64,000 nucleotides of DNA from Streptomyces sp. MUM 2J. GTDB taxonomy: Bacteria > Actinomycetota > Actinomycetes > Streptomycetales > Streptomycetaceae. The notes below the pieces were generated by a model. It saw nothing but the letters and a program-made list of their open reading frames with translations, did no database searches and was not told the DNA's origin. Where the stretch lies: contig NZ_JADWYM010000007.1 of assembly GCF_022414535.1 (NCBI RefSeq), positions 1 through 64,000 of the forward strand, in the 5' to 3' direction. Numbering within the stretch: position 1 is the stretch's first letter; every line of letters begins with the position of its first letter. A program made the translations under genes and the position numbers. Of the stretch, positions 45,905-53,986 are shown piece after piece.

Positions 45905-45930
45905 AACGGCCACCCGGTCGGGTGGCCGTT
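45905..45930 (-). terminator. Terminator after the TetR gene
   Basis: AACGGCCACCC (45905-45915) pairs with GGGTGGCCGTT (45920-45930) around a 4-base loop. On the minus strand the stem runs into TTTTGCC, so this is a classical stem plus U-run. It starts 23 bases after the TetR stop. Confidence 0.8.
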
Positions 45931-45952
45931 GTCACAGCGCCGGCAGGGCGGC

Positions 45953-46765
45953 TCAGCGCTCCCTGAGCGCCTTCTCGATGGTCCGCATCACCTCGTCCAG
46001 CGGGGCGTCGGTGCGTGCGACCGTCACCAGCACCTCGCCCTGCGTCGAGGCGGTCGCCGCGGTGGGCTTCGCCGGCGGGGTGGTGCGGCCCGCCATGATG
46101 CCCGACCCGAACGTCTTGCGGACGATCGCGAAGGCGTGGTCGAGCTGCGCCTCCACGTCGCCCTGGGCCCCGGCCCTCAGCCAGCGCCGCAGCACGTGGT
46201 TGTGGGCGGTGACGACGGCCGAGGCGGCGACCTCGGCCAGCAGGGGGTCGTCGTTGGCGTCGTCGTCGTGCGCGTGCTCGTCGAAGTGGCCGAGGAGGTA
46301 GCGGGTGAACAGGCGCTCGTAGCGGGCCACCGACGCGATCTCCGCCTCGCGCAGGGTGGGCACCTCGCGCGTCAGCTTGTAGCGGGCGACGGAGATCTCC
46401 GGCCGCGCCGCGTACATCTTCATGACTTCCTTGATGCCGCGGCACACCGTGTCGAGCGGGTGCTCGTGCGCCGGGGCGGCGTTGAGCACCGCCTCCGCGC
46501 GGACGAGCGTGTCGTCGTGGTCGGGGAAGATCGCCTCTTCCTTGGAGCGGAAGTGGCGGAAGAAGGTGCGGCGGGCCACGCCGGCGGCAGCCGCGATCTC
46601 GTCGACGGTGGTCGCCTCGTAGCCCTTGGTCGCGAAGAGCTCCATCGCCGCCGCCGCCAGTTCCCGGCGCATCTTGAGCCGCTGGGCGGCGGCGCGACTG
46701 CCTGCGGCACTTTCCGGCGCGTCTGGCGTAGCTGGGGTACGTGAGGACTTGGCGGGCTGGGACAT
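45953..46765 (-). CDS. TetR-family transcriptional regulator
   Basis: A 270-aa regulator. The DNA-binding domain is at residues 30-80: RRELAAAAMELFATKGYEAT, TVDEIAAAAGVARRTFFRHF, RSKEEAIFPDHDD. The ligand-binding part follows, with an acidic HDDDANDD loop and a disordered tail of about 30 residues. It lies between the ethylmalonyl-CoA operon and a 3-hydroxyacyl-CoA dehydrogenase gene, so control of this acyl-CoA chemistry is likely, though the target is not proven. ATG 46765 is chosen, but no good ribosome site is visible; ATG 46783 is also in frame. Confidence 0.88.
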   Translation of the reverse strand: MSQPAKSSRTPATPDAPESAAGSRAAAQRLKMRRELAAAAMELFATKGYEATTVDEIAAAAGVARRTFFRHFRSKEEAIFPDHDDTLVRAEAVLNAAPAHEHPLDTVCRGIKEVMKMYAARPEISVARYKLTREVPTLREAEIASVARYERLFTRYLLGHFDEHAHDDDANDDPLLAEVAASAVVTAHNHVLRRWLRAGAQGDVEAQLDHAFAIVRKTFGSGIMAGRTTPPAKPTAATASTQGEVLVTVARTDAPLDEVMRTIEKALRER

Positions 46766-46814
46766 GACCCGAACGTACTGCATGCGCGCAGCTCGATGCG
46801 CAGGTCCGCAGTTT

Positions 46815-46837
46815 CCCCCGCCCTCCGCGGGCGGGGG
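46815..46837. terminator. 9-bp hairpin between the dehydrogenase and TetR genes
   Basis: CCCCCGCCC (46815-46823) pairs with GGGCGGGGG (46829-46837) around a 5-base loop, about 90 bases beyond the dehydrogenase stop. It probably separates the two transcripts. Confidence 0.45.
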
Positions 46838-46925
46838 AGGACCGGGCCGGGCCGGGGGCGGTGCCATGGCCGGATCGAGCAGTCCGCCCCAGTCCCGGCC
46901 CCCGGTGAACCGGTCGCCGGGCCGC

Positions 46926-48731
46926 TCAGCGCCGGGCATATTCGCGGAAGCCCCGGCCGGTCTTGCGGCCGAGGCAGCCCGCGGCCACCAGGTGCTCCAG
47001 CAGCGGGGCCGGGGCCAGACCCGGGTCGCGGAACTCGCGGTGGAGGACCTTCTCGATGGCCAGGGAGACGTCCAGGCCGACGACGTCGAGGAGTTCGAAC
47101 GGGCCCATCGGGTAGCCGCCGCCCAGCCTCATCGCCGCGTCGATGTCGTCCAGGGAGGCGTAGTGCTCCTGGACCATCTTGACCGCGTTGTTCAGGTAGG
47201 GGAACAGCAGGGCGTTGACGATGAACCCGGCGCGGTCGCCGCAGTCCACGGCATGCTTCCTGATCTTGACGCAGACCTCGCGGACCGTCGCGTGGACGTC
47301 GTCCGCCGTCAGCACCGTGCGCACGACCTCGACCAGCTTCATCGCCGGCGCCGGGTTGAAGAAGTGCATGCCGATCACGTCCTGCGGGCGCGAGGTGGCG
47401 CGGGCGCAGGCGACCACCGGCAGCGAGGACGTCGTGGTCGCCAGAACCGCGCCCGGCTTGCACACCTTGTCCAGCGCGGCGAACAGCTGCTGCTTGACCG
47501 CCAGGTCCTCGGCCACCGCCTCGACGGCCAGGTCGACGTCGGCGAAGGCGTCGTAGGAACCGGCGGGAGTGATCCGCTCCAGCGTCCGGGCAGCGGCCTC
47601 GGCGGTCAGCCGGCCCTTGTCGACGGAACGGGCCAGCGACTTGCCGATCCGGGCCTTGGCGGCCTCCGCCTTCTCCTCGCTGCGGGCCGCCAGGACGACC
47701 TCGTAGCCCGCCTTGGCGAACACCTCGGCGATGCCGGAGGCCATGGTGCCCGAGCCGGCCACGCCGACCGAGCGGACCGGACGGCCGGCGGCCGCGGCAC
47801 CGCTCTCCAGCGGGGTCTGCGTGTCCCGCACGACGGTGGCGCTGCCGGGGGCCTCGTAGGTGTAGAAGCCGCGGCCGGACTTGCGGCCGGTCAGGCCCGC
47901 CTCGCTGAGCTGCTTGAGGATCGGGGCGGGGGCGTGCAGCCGGTCCCCGGACTCGGTGTACATGGCCTCCAGGACCGTCCGCGCGGTGTCGACACCGATC
48001 AGGTCGAGCAGCGCCAGGGGACCCATCGGCAGACCGCAGCCGAGCCGCATCGCGGCGTCGATGTCCTCGCGGGAGGCGTACTTCGCCTCGTACATCGCGG
48101 CGGCCTGGTTGAGGTAGCCGAACAGCAGCCCGTCGGCGACGAAGCCGGGCCGGTCGCCCACCGCGACGGGTTCCTTGCCCAGGTCGACCGCGAGGTCGGT
48201 GACGGCGGCGACGGCGGTGGGCGCGGTCAGCACCGACGACACGACCTCGACCAGCTTCATCGCCGGGGCCGGGTTGAAGAAGTGCAGGCCGAGCACGCGC
48301 TCGGGGTGGGCCGAGTCGGCGGCCAGGCGGGTGACGGACAGCGCGTTGGTGCCGGTCGCCAGGATCGTCCCGGGCCGCACGATGCCGTCGAGCTGCCGGA
48401 TGATCTGCTGCTTGACCTCGTAGGACTCCGGAGCGACCTCGATGACCAGGTCGGCGTCGGCCGCCGCGGCGAGGTCGGCGGAGGTGCGGACGCGGGAGAG
48501 TGCCTCGGCGCGCTCCGGCCCGGTCAGGCGCCCGCGCTCCACGGCGCGGGCGGTGGCGGTCTCCAGGGCGGCGACGCACCGGGCGGCCTGCGCCTCGCTG
48601 ATGTCGATGCCGATCACCTCGCGACCGGCGCGGGCGAGGACCTCGGCGATGCCGGTGCCCATCGTGCCGAGGCCGACCACGGCCACGGTCTTGAGGGGGG
48701 ACAGGGAGGGGTCGGTCAGGGGAGCGGCCAT
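46926..48731 (-). CDS. Tandem-duplicated 3-hydroxyacyl-CoA dehydrogenase
   Basis: A 601-aa protein made of two complete copies of a 290-residue 3-hydroxybutyryl-CoA-dehydrogenase unit. Each has its own NAD site (VAVVGLGTMGTGIAEVLARA; VGVAGSGTMASGIAEVFAKA), catalytic block (HFFNPAPAMKLVEVV in both) and C-terminal domain ending GRKSGRGFYTYE or GRKTGRGFREYA. It interconverts 3-hydroxybutyryl-CoA and acetoacetyl-CoA or longer homologues, supplying the crotonyl-CoA branch. Both copies keep the motif histidine and Asn-Pro, so both may be active. GGAG precedes ATG 48731. Confidence 0.92.
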   Translation of the reverse strand: MAAPLTDPSLSPLKTVAVVGLGTMGTGIAEVLARAGREVIGIDISEAQAARCVAALETATARAVERGRLTGPERAEALSRVRTSADLAAAADADLVIEVAPESYEVKQQIIRQLDGIVRPGTILATGTNALSVTRLAADSAHPERVLGLHFFNPAPAMKLVEVVSSVLTAPTAVAAVTDLAVDLGKEPVAVGDRPGFVADGLLFGYLNQAAAMYEAKYASREDIDAAMRLGCGLPMGPLALLDLIGVDTARTVLEAMYTESGDRLHAPAPILKQLSEAGLTGRKSGRGFYTYEAPGSATVVRDTQTPLESGAAAAGRPVRSVGVAGSGTMASGIAEVFAKAGYEVVLAARSEEKAEAAKARIGKSLARSVDKGRLTAEAAARTLERITPAGSYDAFADVDLAVEAVAEDLAVKQQLFAALDKVCKPGAVLATTTSSLPVVACARATSRPQDVIGMHFFNPAPAMKLVEVVRTVLTADDVHATVREVCVKIRKHAVDCGDRAGFIVNALLFPYLNNAVKMVQEHYASLDDIDAAMRLGGGYPMGPFELLDVVGLDVSLAIEKVLHREFRDPGLAPAPLLEHLVAAGCLGRKTGRGFREYARR

Positions 48732-49110
48732 CGCGGGACTCCAGGGATGAGGGTGACGACGGGAAGCGCGACCCGGGTGCGTCGCTGAGGCGGCGCACCG
48801 GATGCGTGAGGAGGAATGCGGGTGTCACGGGCTGCAAGCGCACACGCCCGGTGCCGTCGTCGCGGGGCGCGCACACGCCCGCGGCAGGACGGCTGATCCG
48901 ACCAGCCCTGTCCCGGGGCCGGGTCGTACTGCGGTACCTCGGGTACCGAACCGACTGCTCTCACGGGGCCGCGTCACCAGACCGCCGTGAGGAGTACGCG
49001 AGGGGGTAACTCGCTCGTCTGAGCTTAACCAGTGGGTAACGAGCGCGCCAGTCCCCCGAGTTTGTGATGTACGTCCCGTCGGCCGGGCGGCCCGCCTACG
49101 CTTCGGCGTC
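48732..49110. other. Divergent promoter region between dehydrogenase and HEAT genes
   Basis: This 379-base gap holds an inverted pair CGCTCGT/ACGAGCG spaced by 18 bases (about 49013-49045) surrounding TTAACCAGTGGGTAA, and two GGGTAAC copies nearby, in the most AT-rich part of the gap. These may be operator or promoter elements. Near its end TACGCT lies eight bases before the HEAT-gene ATG. No coding region is seen. Confidence 0.45.
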
Positions 49111-49695
49111 ATGGACGAAGAGTTGCGATCGCTCACGGAGCGCGTACGGCGGGAGGCGCACGGCGCGGCGGAGTACGACCGGCTGGCGGCCACCGAGGAC
49201 CCGGACGAACTGGCGGGCGTGCTGACCGCGCCCGGGCAGCCGCTGTGGGCGAGGGAACTGGCCGCGTTCCGGCTGGGACTGGCCGGCGACCGGCGGGCCT
49301 TCGAGGCCCTCGTCCTCCTGCTCAACCACCGTGATCCGCAGCGCTGTGCCTCCGCCGCGTACGCCCTGGCCCGCCTCGGTGATCCGCGCACCGCCCGCGC
49401 GGCCGCGGCCCTGGCCACCAACGAACTGCGCGTCGCCTACGCCCTGCACCCGGTGCGTCTGCTGGCCGAACTGCGCGCACCCGAGGCCGTACCCGCGTTG
49501 ATCACCACGCTGCGGCGCCGACTGCACCCGCACGATCCCTACCGGCGGGTGGCGCTGGCCTGTGTCGAGGGCCTGGGCACCCTGGGCGACCCCCGGGCCC
49601 GGCCGGTCCTCAACGACGCCCTCGCCCACCCGGCCCTGGCTCAGGCCGCGGTCCGGGCCCTGGCCCGCATCCCCGGGCAGCGTGGGGGGACGTGA
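49111..49695 (+). CDS. HEAT-repeat protein
   Basis: A 194-aa all-helical protein. From residue 40 on, four to five HEAT-type hairpins are visible: LWARELAAFRLGLAGDRRAF, CASAAYALARLGDPRTARAA, LLAELRAPEAVPALITTLR and ALACVEGLGTLGDPRARPVL. Such repeats bind other proteins; no catalytic motif occurs. There is no ribosome-binding site before ATG 49111, but TACGCT ends eight bases upstream, so a leaderless transcript is plausible. Monocistronic, with a strong terminator after it. Cellular role unknown. Confidence 0.82.
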   Translation: MDEELRSLTERVRREAHGAAEYDRLAATEDPDELAGVLTAPGQPLWARELAAFRLGLAGDRRAFEALVLLLNHRDPQRCASAAYALARLGDPRTARAAAALATNELRVAYALHPVRLLAELRAPEAVPALITTLRRRLHPHDPYRRVALACVEGLGTLGDPRARPVLNDALAHPALAQAAVRALARIPGQRGGT

Positions 49696-49756
49696 GCGGA
49701 CGGCCGGGCGGGTGCCGGGCGTCGGCAGGAGGGCGCACCGGGCCGGGTCGCTCGGT

Positions 49757-49789
49757 GTGGGCGGTTCGTGAGGTTCACGAACCGCCCAC
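49757..49789. terminator. 15-bp bidirectional terminator
   Basis: Arms 49757-49771 and 49775-49789 are perfect complements around a 3-base loop, between the convergent HEAT-protein and acetyltransferase genes. Confidence 0.8.
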
Positions 49790-49824
49790 GTAGGACGTCC
49801 GCGGTCCGCGCCGCCGGCGCGGCG

Positions 49825-50349
49825 TCAGCCGGTCAGGTCCCTGACGTACCGCACCTCGGGCACGGCCACGCCGTCCACCTCGAACGGCTCCTCGGCGCCG
49901 TCCGGGGCGAATCCCGACCGCGCGTAGAAGCGCCGGGCGCGGAGGTTCTCCTTCAGCACCCACAGCAGCACACGCGCGTGCCCGGAGGCCGCGCACCGGC
50001 GCACGGCCTCCGCCAGCAGCAGCCGACCCGCGCCGATGCCGTGGCGGGCCGGGTCGACGTAGAGCGCGTACAGCTCGGCATCGGCGGTGCGCAGGCCGCC
50101 GTCCCGGTACGGGCCGTGGCAGGCCCAGCCGACGACCTCCCCGCCCCGCTCCGCGACCAGATCCACCACACCGCCGTCGCGACGGGAGAACCGGCTGCGG
50201 TGCCGCTCGGCGTCCACCGGGACGCTCAGCGCGTCGAGGTAGGGCTGCGGCATCAGCCCCCGGTAGGCGCTCTGCCAGCCGCGGACGCGGATCGCGGCGA
50301 CGCGGTCGCAGTCGGCGTGGGTCATCTCCCGGACGGTGAGCGCGCTCAT
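49825..50349 (-). CDS. GNAT-family N-acetyltransferase
   Basis: A 174-aa acetyltransferase. It shows MTHADCDRVAAIRVRGWQSA, the central strand ELYALYVDPARHGIGAGRLL with the acetyl-CoA pyrophosphate loop (H-G-I-G-A-G), and the late WVLKENLRARRFYARSGF. The substrate cannot be predicted; the family includes small-molecule, antibiotic and protein acetyltransferases. It starts at ATG 50349 with a weak ribosome site, and reads away from the peptidase gene's stop with a 91-base gap, both on the minus strand. Confidence 0.85.
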   Translation of the reverse strand: MSALTVREMTHADCDRVAAIRVRGWQSAYRGLMPQPYLDALSVPVDAERHRSRFSRRDGGVVDLVAERGGEVVGWACHGPYRDGGLRTADAELYALYVDPARHGIGAGRLLLAEAVRRCAASGHARVLLWVLKENLRARRFYARSGFAPDGAEEPFEVDGVAVPEVRYVRDLTG

Positions 50350-50440
50350 GCGGCCATCATGGCCGACGGTACCGGCCCGCGTCCCAACGGATTTCCGCCG
50401 CGGCCCGGTTCGACCGACGGCCGCGGCCGGGCGTGACGCG

Positions 50441-52033
50441 TCAGCTCCGGAAGCCGACCAGGCCGTGCAGCGTGGTGCCGCGGCTGCCGCCCCGGGCCGC
50501 CTTGGCGTCCAGCGGCTCGGGTCCGGGCTGCGCCGGGCAGACCGCGTCCACGTCGTCGTAGCCGCGCGGCACCGTCCCGTCCGTGAGGTACGCGGCCAGA
50601 TACCCGTCCAGGCAGCTGTTGCCGCTCAGGGTGATGCCGTGGTTGCCACCGCCCTGCTCGACCACCAGACTGGACCGCCCCAGCAGGTGATGGACCGTCA
50701 GGCCGCCCTCGAACGGGGTGGCCGCATCGTTCGTCGCCTGGAACAGCAGCGCCGGTGGCAGTGCATGGTTGGTCACGTCCACCGGGGTGAGCGAACGCGT
50801 CGGCCAGAACGCGCACGGCGCGTTGTACCAGGCGTTGTTCCAGGTCAGGAACGGTGCCTTCGCGTACGCCGCCCAGTTGTCCTCGCGCCACTGCTGCCAG
50901 TCGCGTGGCCAGGCGGCGTCCCGGCACTGCACCGAGGTGTAGACGCTGTAGCCGTTGTCGCCGGCGGCGTCGACGGCGCCGAAGGCGTCGTACGCCGCCA
51001 CCAGCGGAACGGTGTTCTGGTCCTTGACGTACGCGGCGAACGCCTCGGCGAGGTAGGGCCAGTAGCCGTTGTAGTAACCGCCGGGCAGGAAGGTGTCCTC
51101 CACTTCCGCGGCACCGACCCGGCCGTCGGCAGGCTTCCTGCCGAGGGCCGCCCGCATCGCGTACCAGGCGTCCTCGACCTTCTCCGCGTCGGTGCCGAGC
51201 CCGTACGCCGCGTCGTGCTCGGCGACCCAGGCCAGGAAGGCGCGGTGGCGGTCCTCGAAGGCGTAGTCCTGGCGGAGGTTGTCGTCGTACCACGCCCCGG
51301 TGGGGTCGACGACGGAGTCCAGCACCAGGCGCCGCACGTGGTGCGGGTAGAGCTTGGCGTAGACCGCGCCCAGGTAGGTGCCGTACGAGTACCCGAAGTA
51401 GTTGATGCTCCGGGCGCCCAGCGCCCGCCGGATCGCGTCCATGTCCCGCACGGCGCTGACGGTGCCCATGTGGGGCAGCAGGTCGGCGTACTTCCTGCCG
51501 CAGGCCTCCGCGAAGGACTTCGCCCGGGCGAGGTTCGCCTTCTCCAGTGCGCGGGTGCTCGGGACCGGGTCGGGACGCGGCGGGTCGAAGTGGCCGGGGC
51601 CGCAGTCCAGAGCCGGCTCGCTGCTGCCCACCCCGCGCGGGTCGAAGCCGATCACGTCGTACTGCTCCGCCACGCGTTTCGGCAGCGCCGAGGCGACGAA
51701 GCCGGCCAGCTTCAGACCGCTGCCCCCGGGGCCGCCCGGGTTGACCAGCAGAGGGCCCTGGTACGTCGTCCCGGTGTGCGGGACCCGGGAGAGGGCGAGC
51801 GTGATCTGGCGGCCCCGTGGGCGGGCGTGGTCCAGTGGCACCCGCAGGGACGCGCACTCGAGCGTCGGATAGCGGGTGGTGCCGCACTTCTTCCAGTCGG
51901 GCCCGGCGCCCCGGCCGTCGTGGGCGGTGGTCGCCGCGGCAGGCGGGGGCGGAGTGCTCGCCCGCGCGGGCAGGGCGGACAGCGAACCGGCCACGACCGC
52001 GGCGGCGCACAGCACGGCAGCGCGTTTTCTCAT
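50441..52033 (-). CDS. Secreted tripeptidyl-aminopeptidase-like alpha/beta hydrolase
   Basis: A 530-aa exported serine hydrolase of the Streptomyces Tap/SlpD type. The signal peptide (MRKRAAVLCAAAVVAGSLSA) ends near LPARA-S. Then LLVNPGGPGGSGL (oxyanion loop), DVIGFDPRGVGSSEP, nucleophile S216 in FGYSYGTYLG, and a late FQATNDAATP acid region with NHGI histidine. It should remove N-terminal peptides from extracellular substrates. The start at 52033 is supported by GGGAGGA six bases upstream and by the signal peptide; an extension to 52090 is rejected. Confidence 0.92.
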   Translation of the reverse strand: MRKRAAVLCAAAVVAGSLSALPARASTPPPPAAATTAHDGRGAGPDWKKCGTTRYPTLECASLRVPLDHARPRGRQITLALSRVPHTGTTYQGPLLVNPGGPGGSGLKLAGFVASALPKRVAEQYDVIGFDPRGVGSSEPALDCGPGHFDPPRPDPVPSTRALEKANLARAKSFAEACGRKYADLLPHMGTVSAVRDMDAIRRALGARSINYFGYSYGTYLGAVYAKLYPHHVRRLVLDSVVDPTGAWYDDNLRQDYAFEDRHRAFLAWVAEHDAAYGLGTDAEKVEDAWYAMRAALGRKPADGRVGAAEVEDTFLPGGYYNGYWPYLAEAFAAYVKDQNTVPLVAAYDAFGAVDAAGDNGYSVYTSVQCRDAAWPRDWQQWREDNWAAYAKAPFLTWNNAWYNAPCAFWPTRSLTPVDVTNHALPPALLFQATNDAATPFEGGLTVHHLLGRSSLVVEQGGGNHGITLSGNSCLDGYLAAYLTDGTVPRGYDDVDAVCPAQPGPEPLDAKAARGGSRGTTLHGLVGFRS

Positions 52034-52169
52034 GCGGGTCCTCCCAGGACGGAGAGGCACGGGGCACAGTGCCCACGGCCCCGGCCGCATCGTCCCGGGG
52101 ATCCCGCCCGGAGGAACGTGTTCTGCCGATACTTGACCCGATCGGGTCGCCCGATGCGCTCGAACGCGC

Positions 52170-53213
52170 TCAGATCAGCGTGAGCTGGGTCGGCCGGGAT
52201 GCGGGCGGCGCGACCGGGTCCGGCGGGCGGATCCCGCGGGGCGTGCCCGCACCGTCCGGGCCGATGCCGTACTCCCGTGCCAGCTCGTGCACCTGACGGG
52301 TGATCCGGCGCTGGTACCACTTCGGCGCGTAGGCGCCGTCCGCGTACAGCCGCTCGTAGCGGCGTACCAGATGCGGGTGTTCCCGGCCCAGCCAGGCCAT
52401 GAACCACTCGCGGGCGCCGGGCCGCAGGTGGAGCACCAGCGGCGTGACGGAGGTGGCACCGGAGGCCGCGATCGCCCGCACCGTGGCGCGCAGCCGGGCG
52501 GGGTCGTCGCTCAGGAACGGGATCACCGGCGCCATCAGCACCCCGCATCCGAGCCCGTGCCCGGCCAGGGTGCGGACGACGTCCAGGCGCCGCTGCGGTG
52601 CCGGGGCGCCCGGCTCGACCGCGCGCCACAGTTCGGGGTCGCTGAAGCCGACCGAGACGGACAGGCCGACGTCGGTCACCCGCGCGGCCCGGGTCAGCAG
52701 TTCCAGGTCGCGCAGGATCAGTGTGCCCTTGGTGAGGATCGAGAACGGGTTGGCGTGGTCCCGCAGGGCGGCCAGGATCCCGGGCATCAGCCGGTAGCGT
52801 CCCTCCGCCCGCTGGTAGCAGTCGACGTTGGTGCCCATGGCGATGTGCTCCCCCCGCCAGCCGCGTGCGCCGAGCTCGCGGCGCAGCAGTTCGGGGGCGT
52901 TCACCTTCACCACGATCTGGCTGTCGAAACCGGTGCCGGTGTCGAGGTCGAGATAGCCGTGTGTCCTCCTCGCGAAGCAGTAGACGCACGCGTGCGTGCA
53001 GCCCCGGTACGGGTTGACCGTCCATTCGAAGGGCATGCGGGAGGCGCCCGGCACGCGGTTGACGATCGAGCGGGCCCGGACCTCGTGGAAGGTGACGCCG
53101 GCGAACTCCGGCGTGTCGATGGTGCGGGTCACCACCGCGTGCGCGCCGAACAGCGCGGCGCCGGCGGCGCGCTCCTGGCCGCCGGACTCCAGGGTGAGGT
53201 TCTCCCAGCGCAT
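52170..53213 (-). CDS. Rv2578c-family radical SAM protein
   Basis: A 347-aa radical SAM protein. The iron-sulfur cysteines are in GCTHACVYCFAR, near residues 73-80, preceded by EWTVNPYRGC. It continues with AMGTNVDCYQRAEGRYRLMP, NPFSILTKGTLILRD and VSVGFSDPELWR. The layout resembles spore-photoproduct-lyase-like enzymes and actinobacterial Rv2578c; the reaction is unknown. ATG 53213 follows GAGGAGG, and readings up to 53459 are upstream extension. An SOS-like box lies 31-46 bases upstream, pointing to induction by DNA damage. Confidence 0.88.
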   Translation of the reverse strand: MRWENLTLESGGQERAAGAALFGAHAVVTRTIDTPEFAGVTFHEVRARSIVNRVPGASRMPFEWTVNPYRGCTHACVYCFARRTHGYLDLDTGTGFDSQIVVKVNAPELLRRELGARGWRGEHIAMGTNVDCYQRAEGRYRLMPGILAALRDHANPFSILTKGTLILRDLELLTRAARVTDVGLSVSVGFSDPELWRAVEPGAPAPQRRLDVVRTLAGHGLGCGVLMAPVIPFLSDDPARLRATVRAIAASGATSVTPLVLHLRPGAREWFMAWLGREHPHLVRRYERLYADGAYAPKWYQRRITRQVHELAREYGIGPDGAGTPRGIRPPDPVAPPASRPTQLTLI

Positions 53214-53243
53214 GAGGCCTCCTCGGTAGCACTGGGCATAGAA

Positions 53244-53259
53244 TAGAACACATGTTCGC
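53244..53259 (-). promoter_or_regulatory. SOS (LexA) box candidate before the radical SAM gene
   Basis: The sequence contains GAAC-ACAT-GTTC, and on the minus strand reads GCGAACATGTGTTCTA against the actinobacterial LexA consensus TCGAAC-N4-GTTCGA: 10 of 12 fixed positions match, with the core palindrome perfect. It is 31 bases before the start codon and overlaps a TATTCT that could be the -10. Confidence 0.6.
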
Positions 53260-53394
53260 ATGATCGTGCGAGCGTCATCTTCGGTCCGTCCCTGACACTC
53301 GAACGATCGGTTCCGGTACCCCGATTTGGGTGGTCGGCGACCGGGGTGGTTGGCTTGCCCCAACCCCGAGAACATGAGGTCCTGGAGGGATCCA

Positions 53395-53835
53395 ATGGCG
53401 CAGGTCGAGGCCACTACGGAGCGGGTCGTCGCGGCGGACCCGGAGAAGGTGTTCGACACCCTCGCCGACTACAGCGGCGCCCGCCGGAAGCTGCTGCCCG
53501 AGCACTTCAGCGAGTACGAGGTGCGGGAGGGCGGCGACGGCGAGGGCACCCTGGTGCACTGGAAGCTCCAGGCCACCAGCAAGCGCATCCGCGACTGCCT
53601 CCTGGATGTCACCGAACCCACCGACGGGCAGCTCGTCGAGAAGGACCGGAACTCCTCGATGGTCACCACCTGGACCGTCACGCCCGCCGGCGAGGGCCGT
53701 GCCCGGGTCGTCGTCACCACCACCTGGCAGGGCGCCGGCGGCATCGGCGGCTTCTTCGAGCGGGCCTTCGCGCCCAAGGGGCTGGGCCGGATCTACGACG
53801 CCCTGCTCGCCAAGCTCGCCGCCGAGGTCGAGTGA
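53395..53835 (+). CDS. SRPBCC (polyketide cyclase/START-like) family protein
   Basis: A 146-aa helix-grip protein. MAQVEATTERVVAADPEKVF, DTLADYSGARRKLLPEHF, LVHWKLQATSKRIRDC and the long C-terminal helix FFERAFAPKGLGRIYDALLA are typical. The fold forms a hydrophobic pocket for lipids or aromatic ligands; no specific ligand is evident and no polyketide genes are near. GGAGGG precedes ATG 53395. It is divergent from the radical SAM gene, with 181 bases between starts. Confidence 0.85.
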   Translation: MAQVEATTERVVAADPEKVFDTLADYSGARRKLLPEHFSEYEVREGGDGEGTLVHWKLQATSKRIRDCLLDVTEPTDGQLVEKDRNSSMVTTWTVTPAGEGRARVVVTTTWQGAGGIGGFFERAFAPKGLGRIYDALLAKLAAEVE

Positions 53836-53848
53836 CGCCACGTCGTCG

Positions 53849-53878
53849 CCGGTGAAGGGGGGTTGACCCCCTCACCGG
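53849..53878 (+). terminator. Hairpin after the SRPBCC gene
   Basis: CCGGTGA-A-GGGGG on the left pairs with CCCCC-TCACCGG on the right (ending 53878), with one bulged A and a short loop, starting 14 bases after the stop. Confidence 0.6.
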
Positions 53879-53986
53879 TTCGGGTGGATCTCCGTGTGAC
53901 GTGCCGCGCCGCCGTAACCCGTCGCGCCTGACCGCAGTTGCCGCATTACGCGGGGATTGTGACAGGCGTGACGAGGGGAGCGGTAG

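Larger units (their letters stand above)
45497..45952. other. Leader and promoter region of the ethylmalonyl-CoA operon
   Basis: The 456 bases between ccr and the TetR gene contain, in minus-strand order, the TetR terminator (45905-45930), an AT-richer stretch (45800-45900), a 13-base palindrome (45795-45807), a candidate promoter (45766-45794) and about 265 bases of transcribed but non-coding leader. I see no defined riboswitch structure. Confidence 0.55.

Noticed and set aside
53299..53314. A second SOS-like sequence, TCGAACGATCGGTTCC
   Set aside because: The spacer between half-sites is five bases rather than four and the right half ends wrongly, so it does not fit the LexA consensus.
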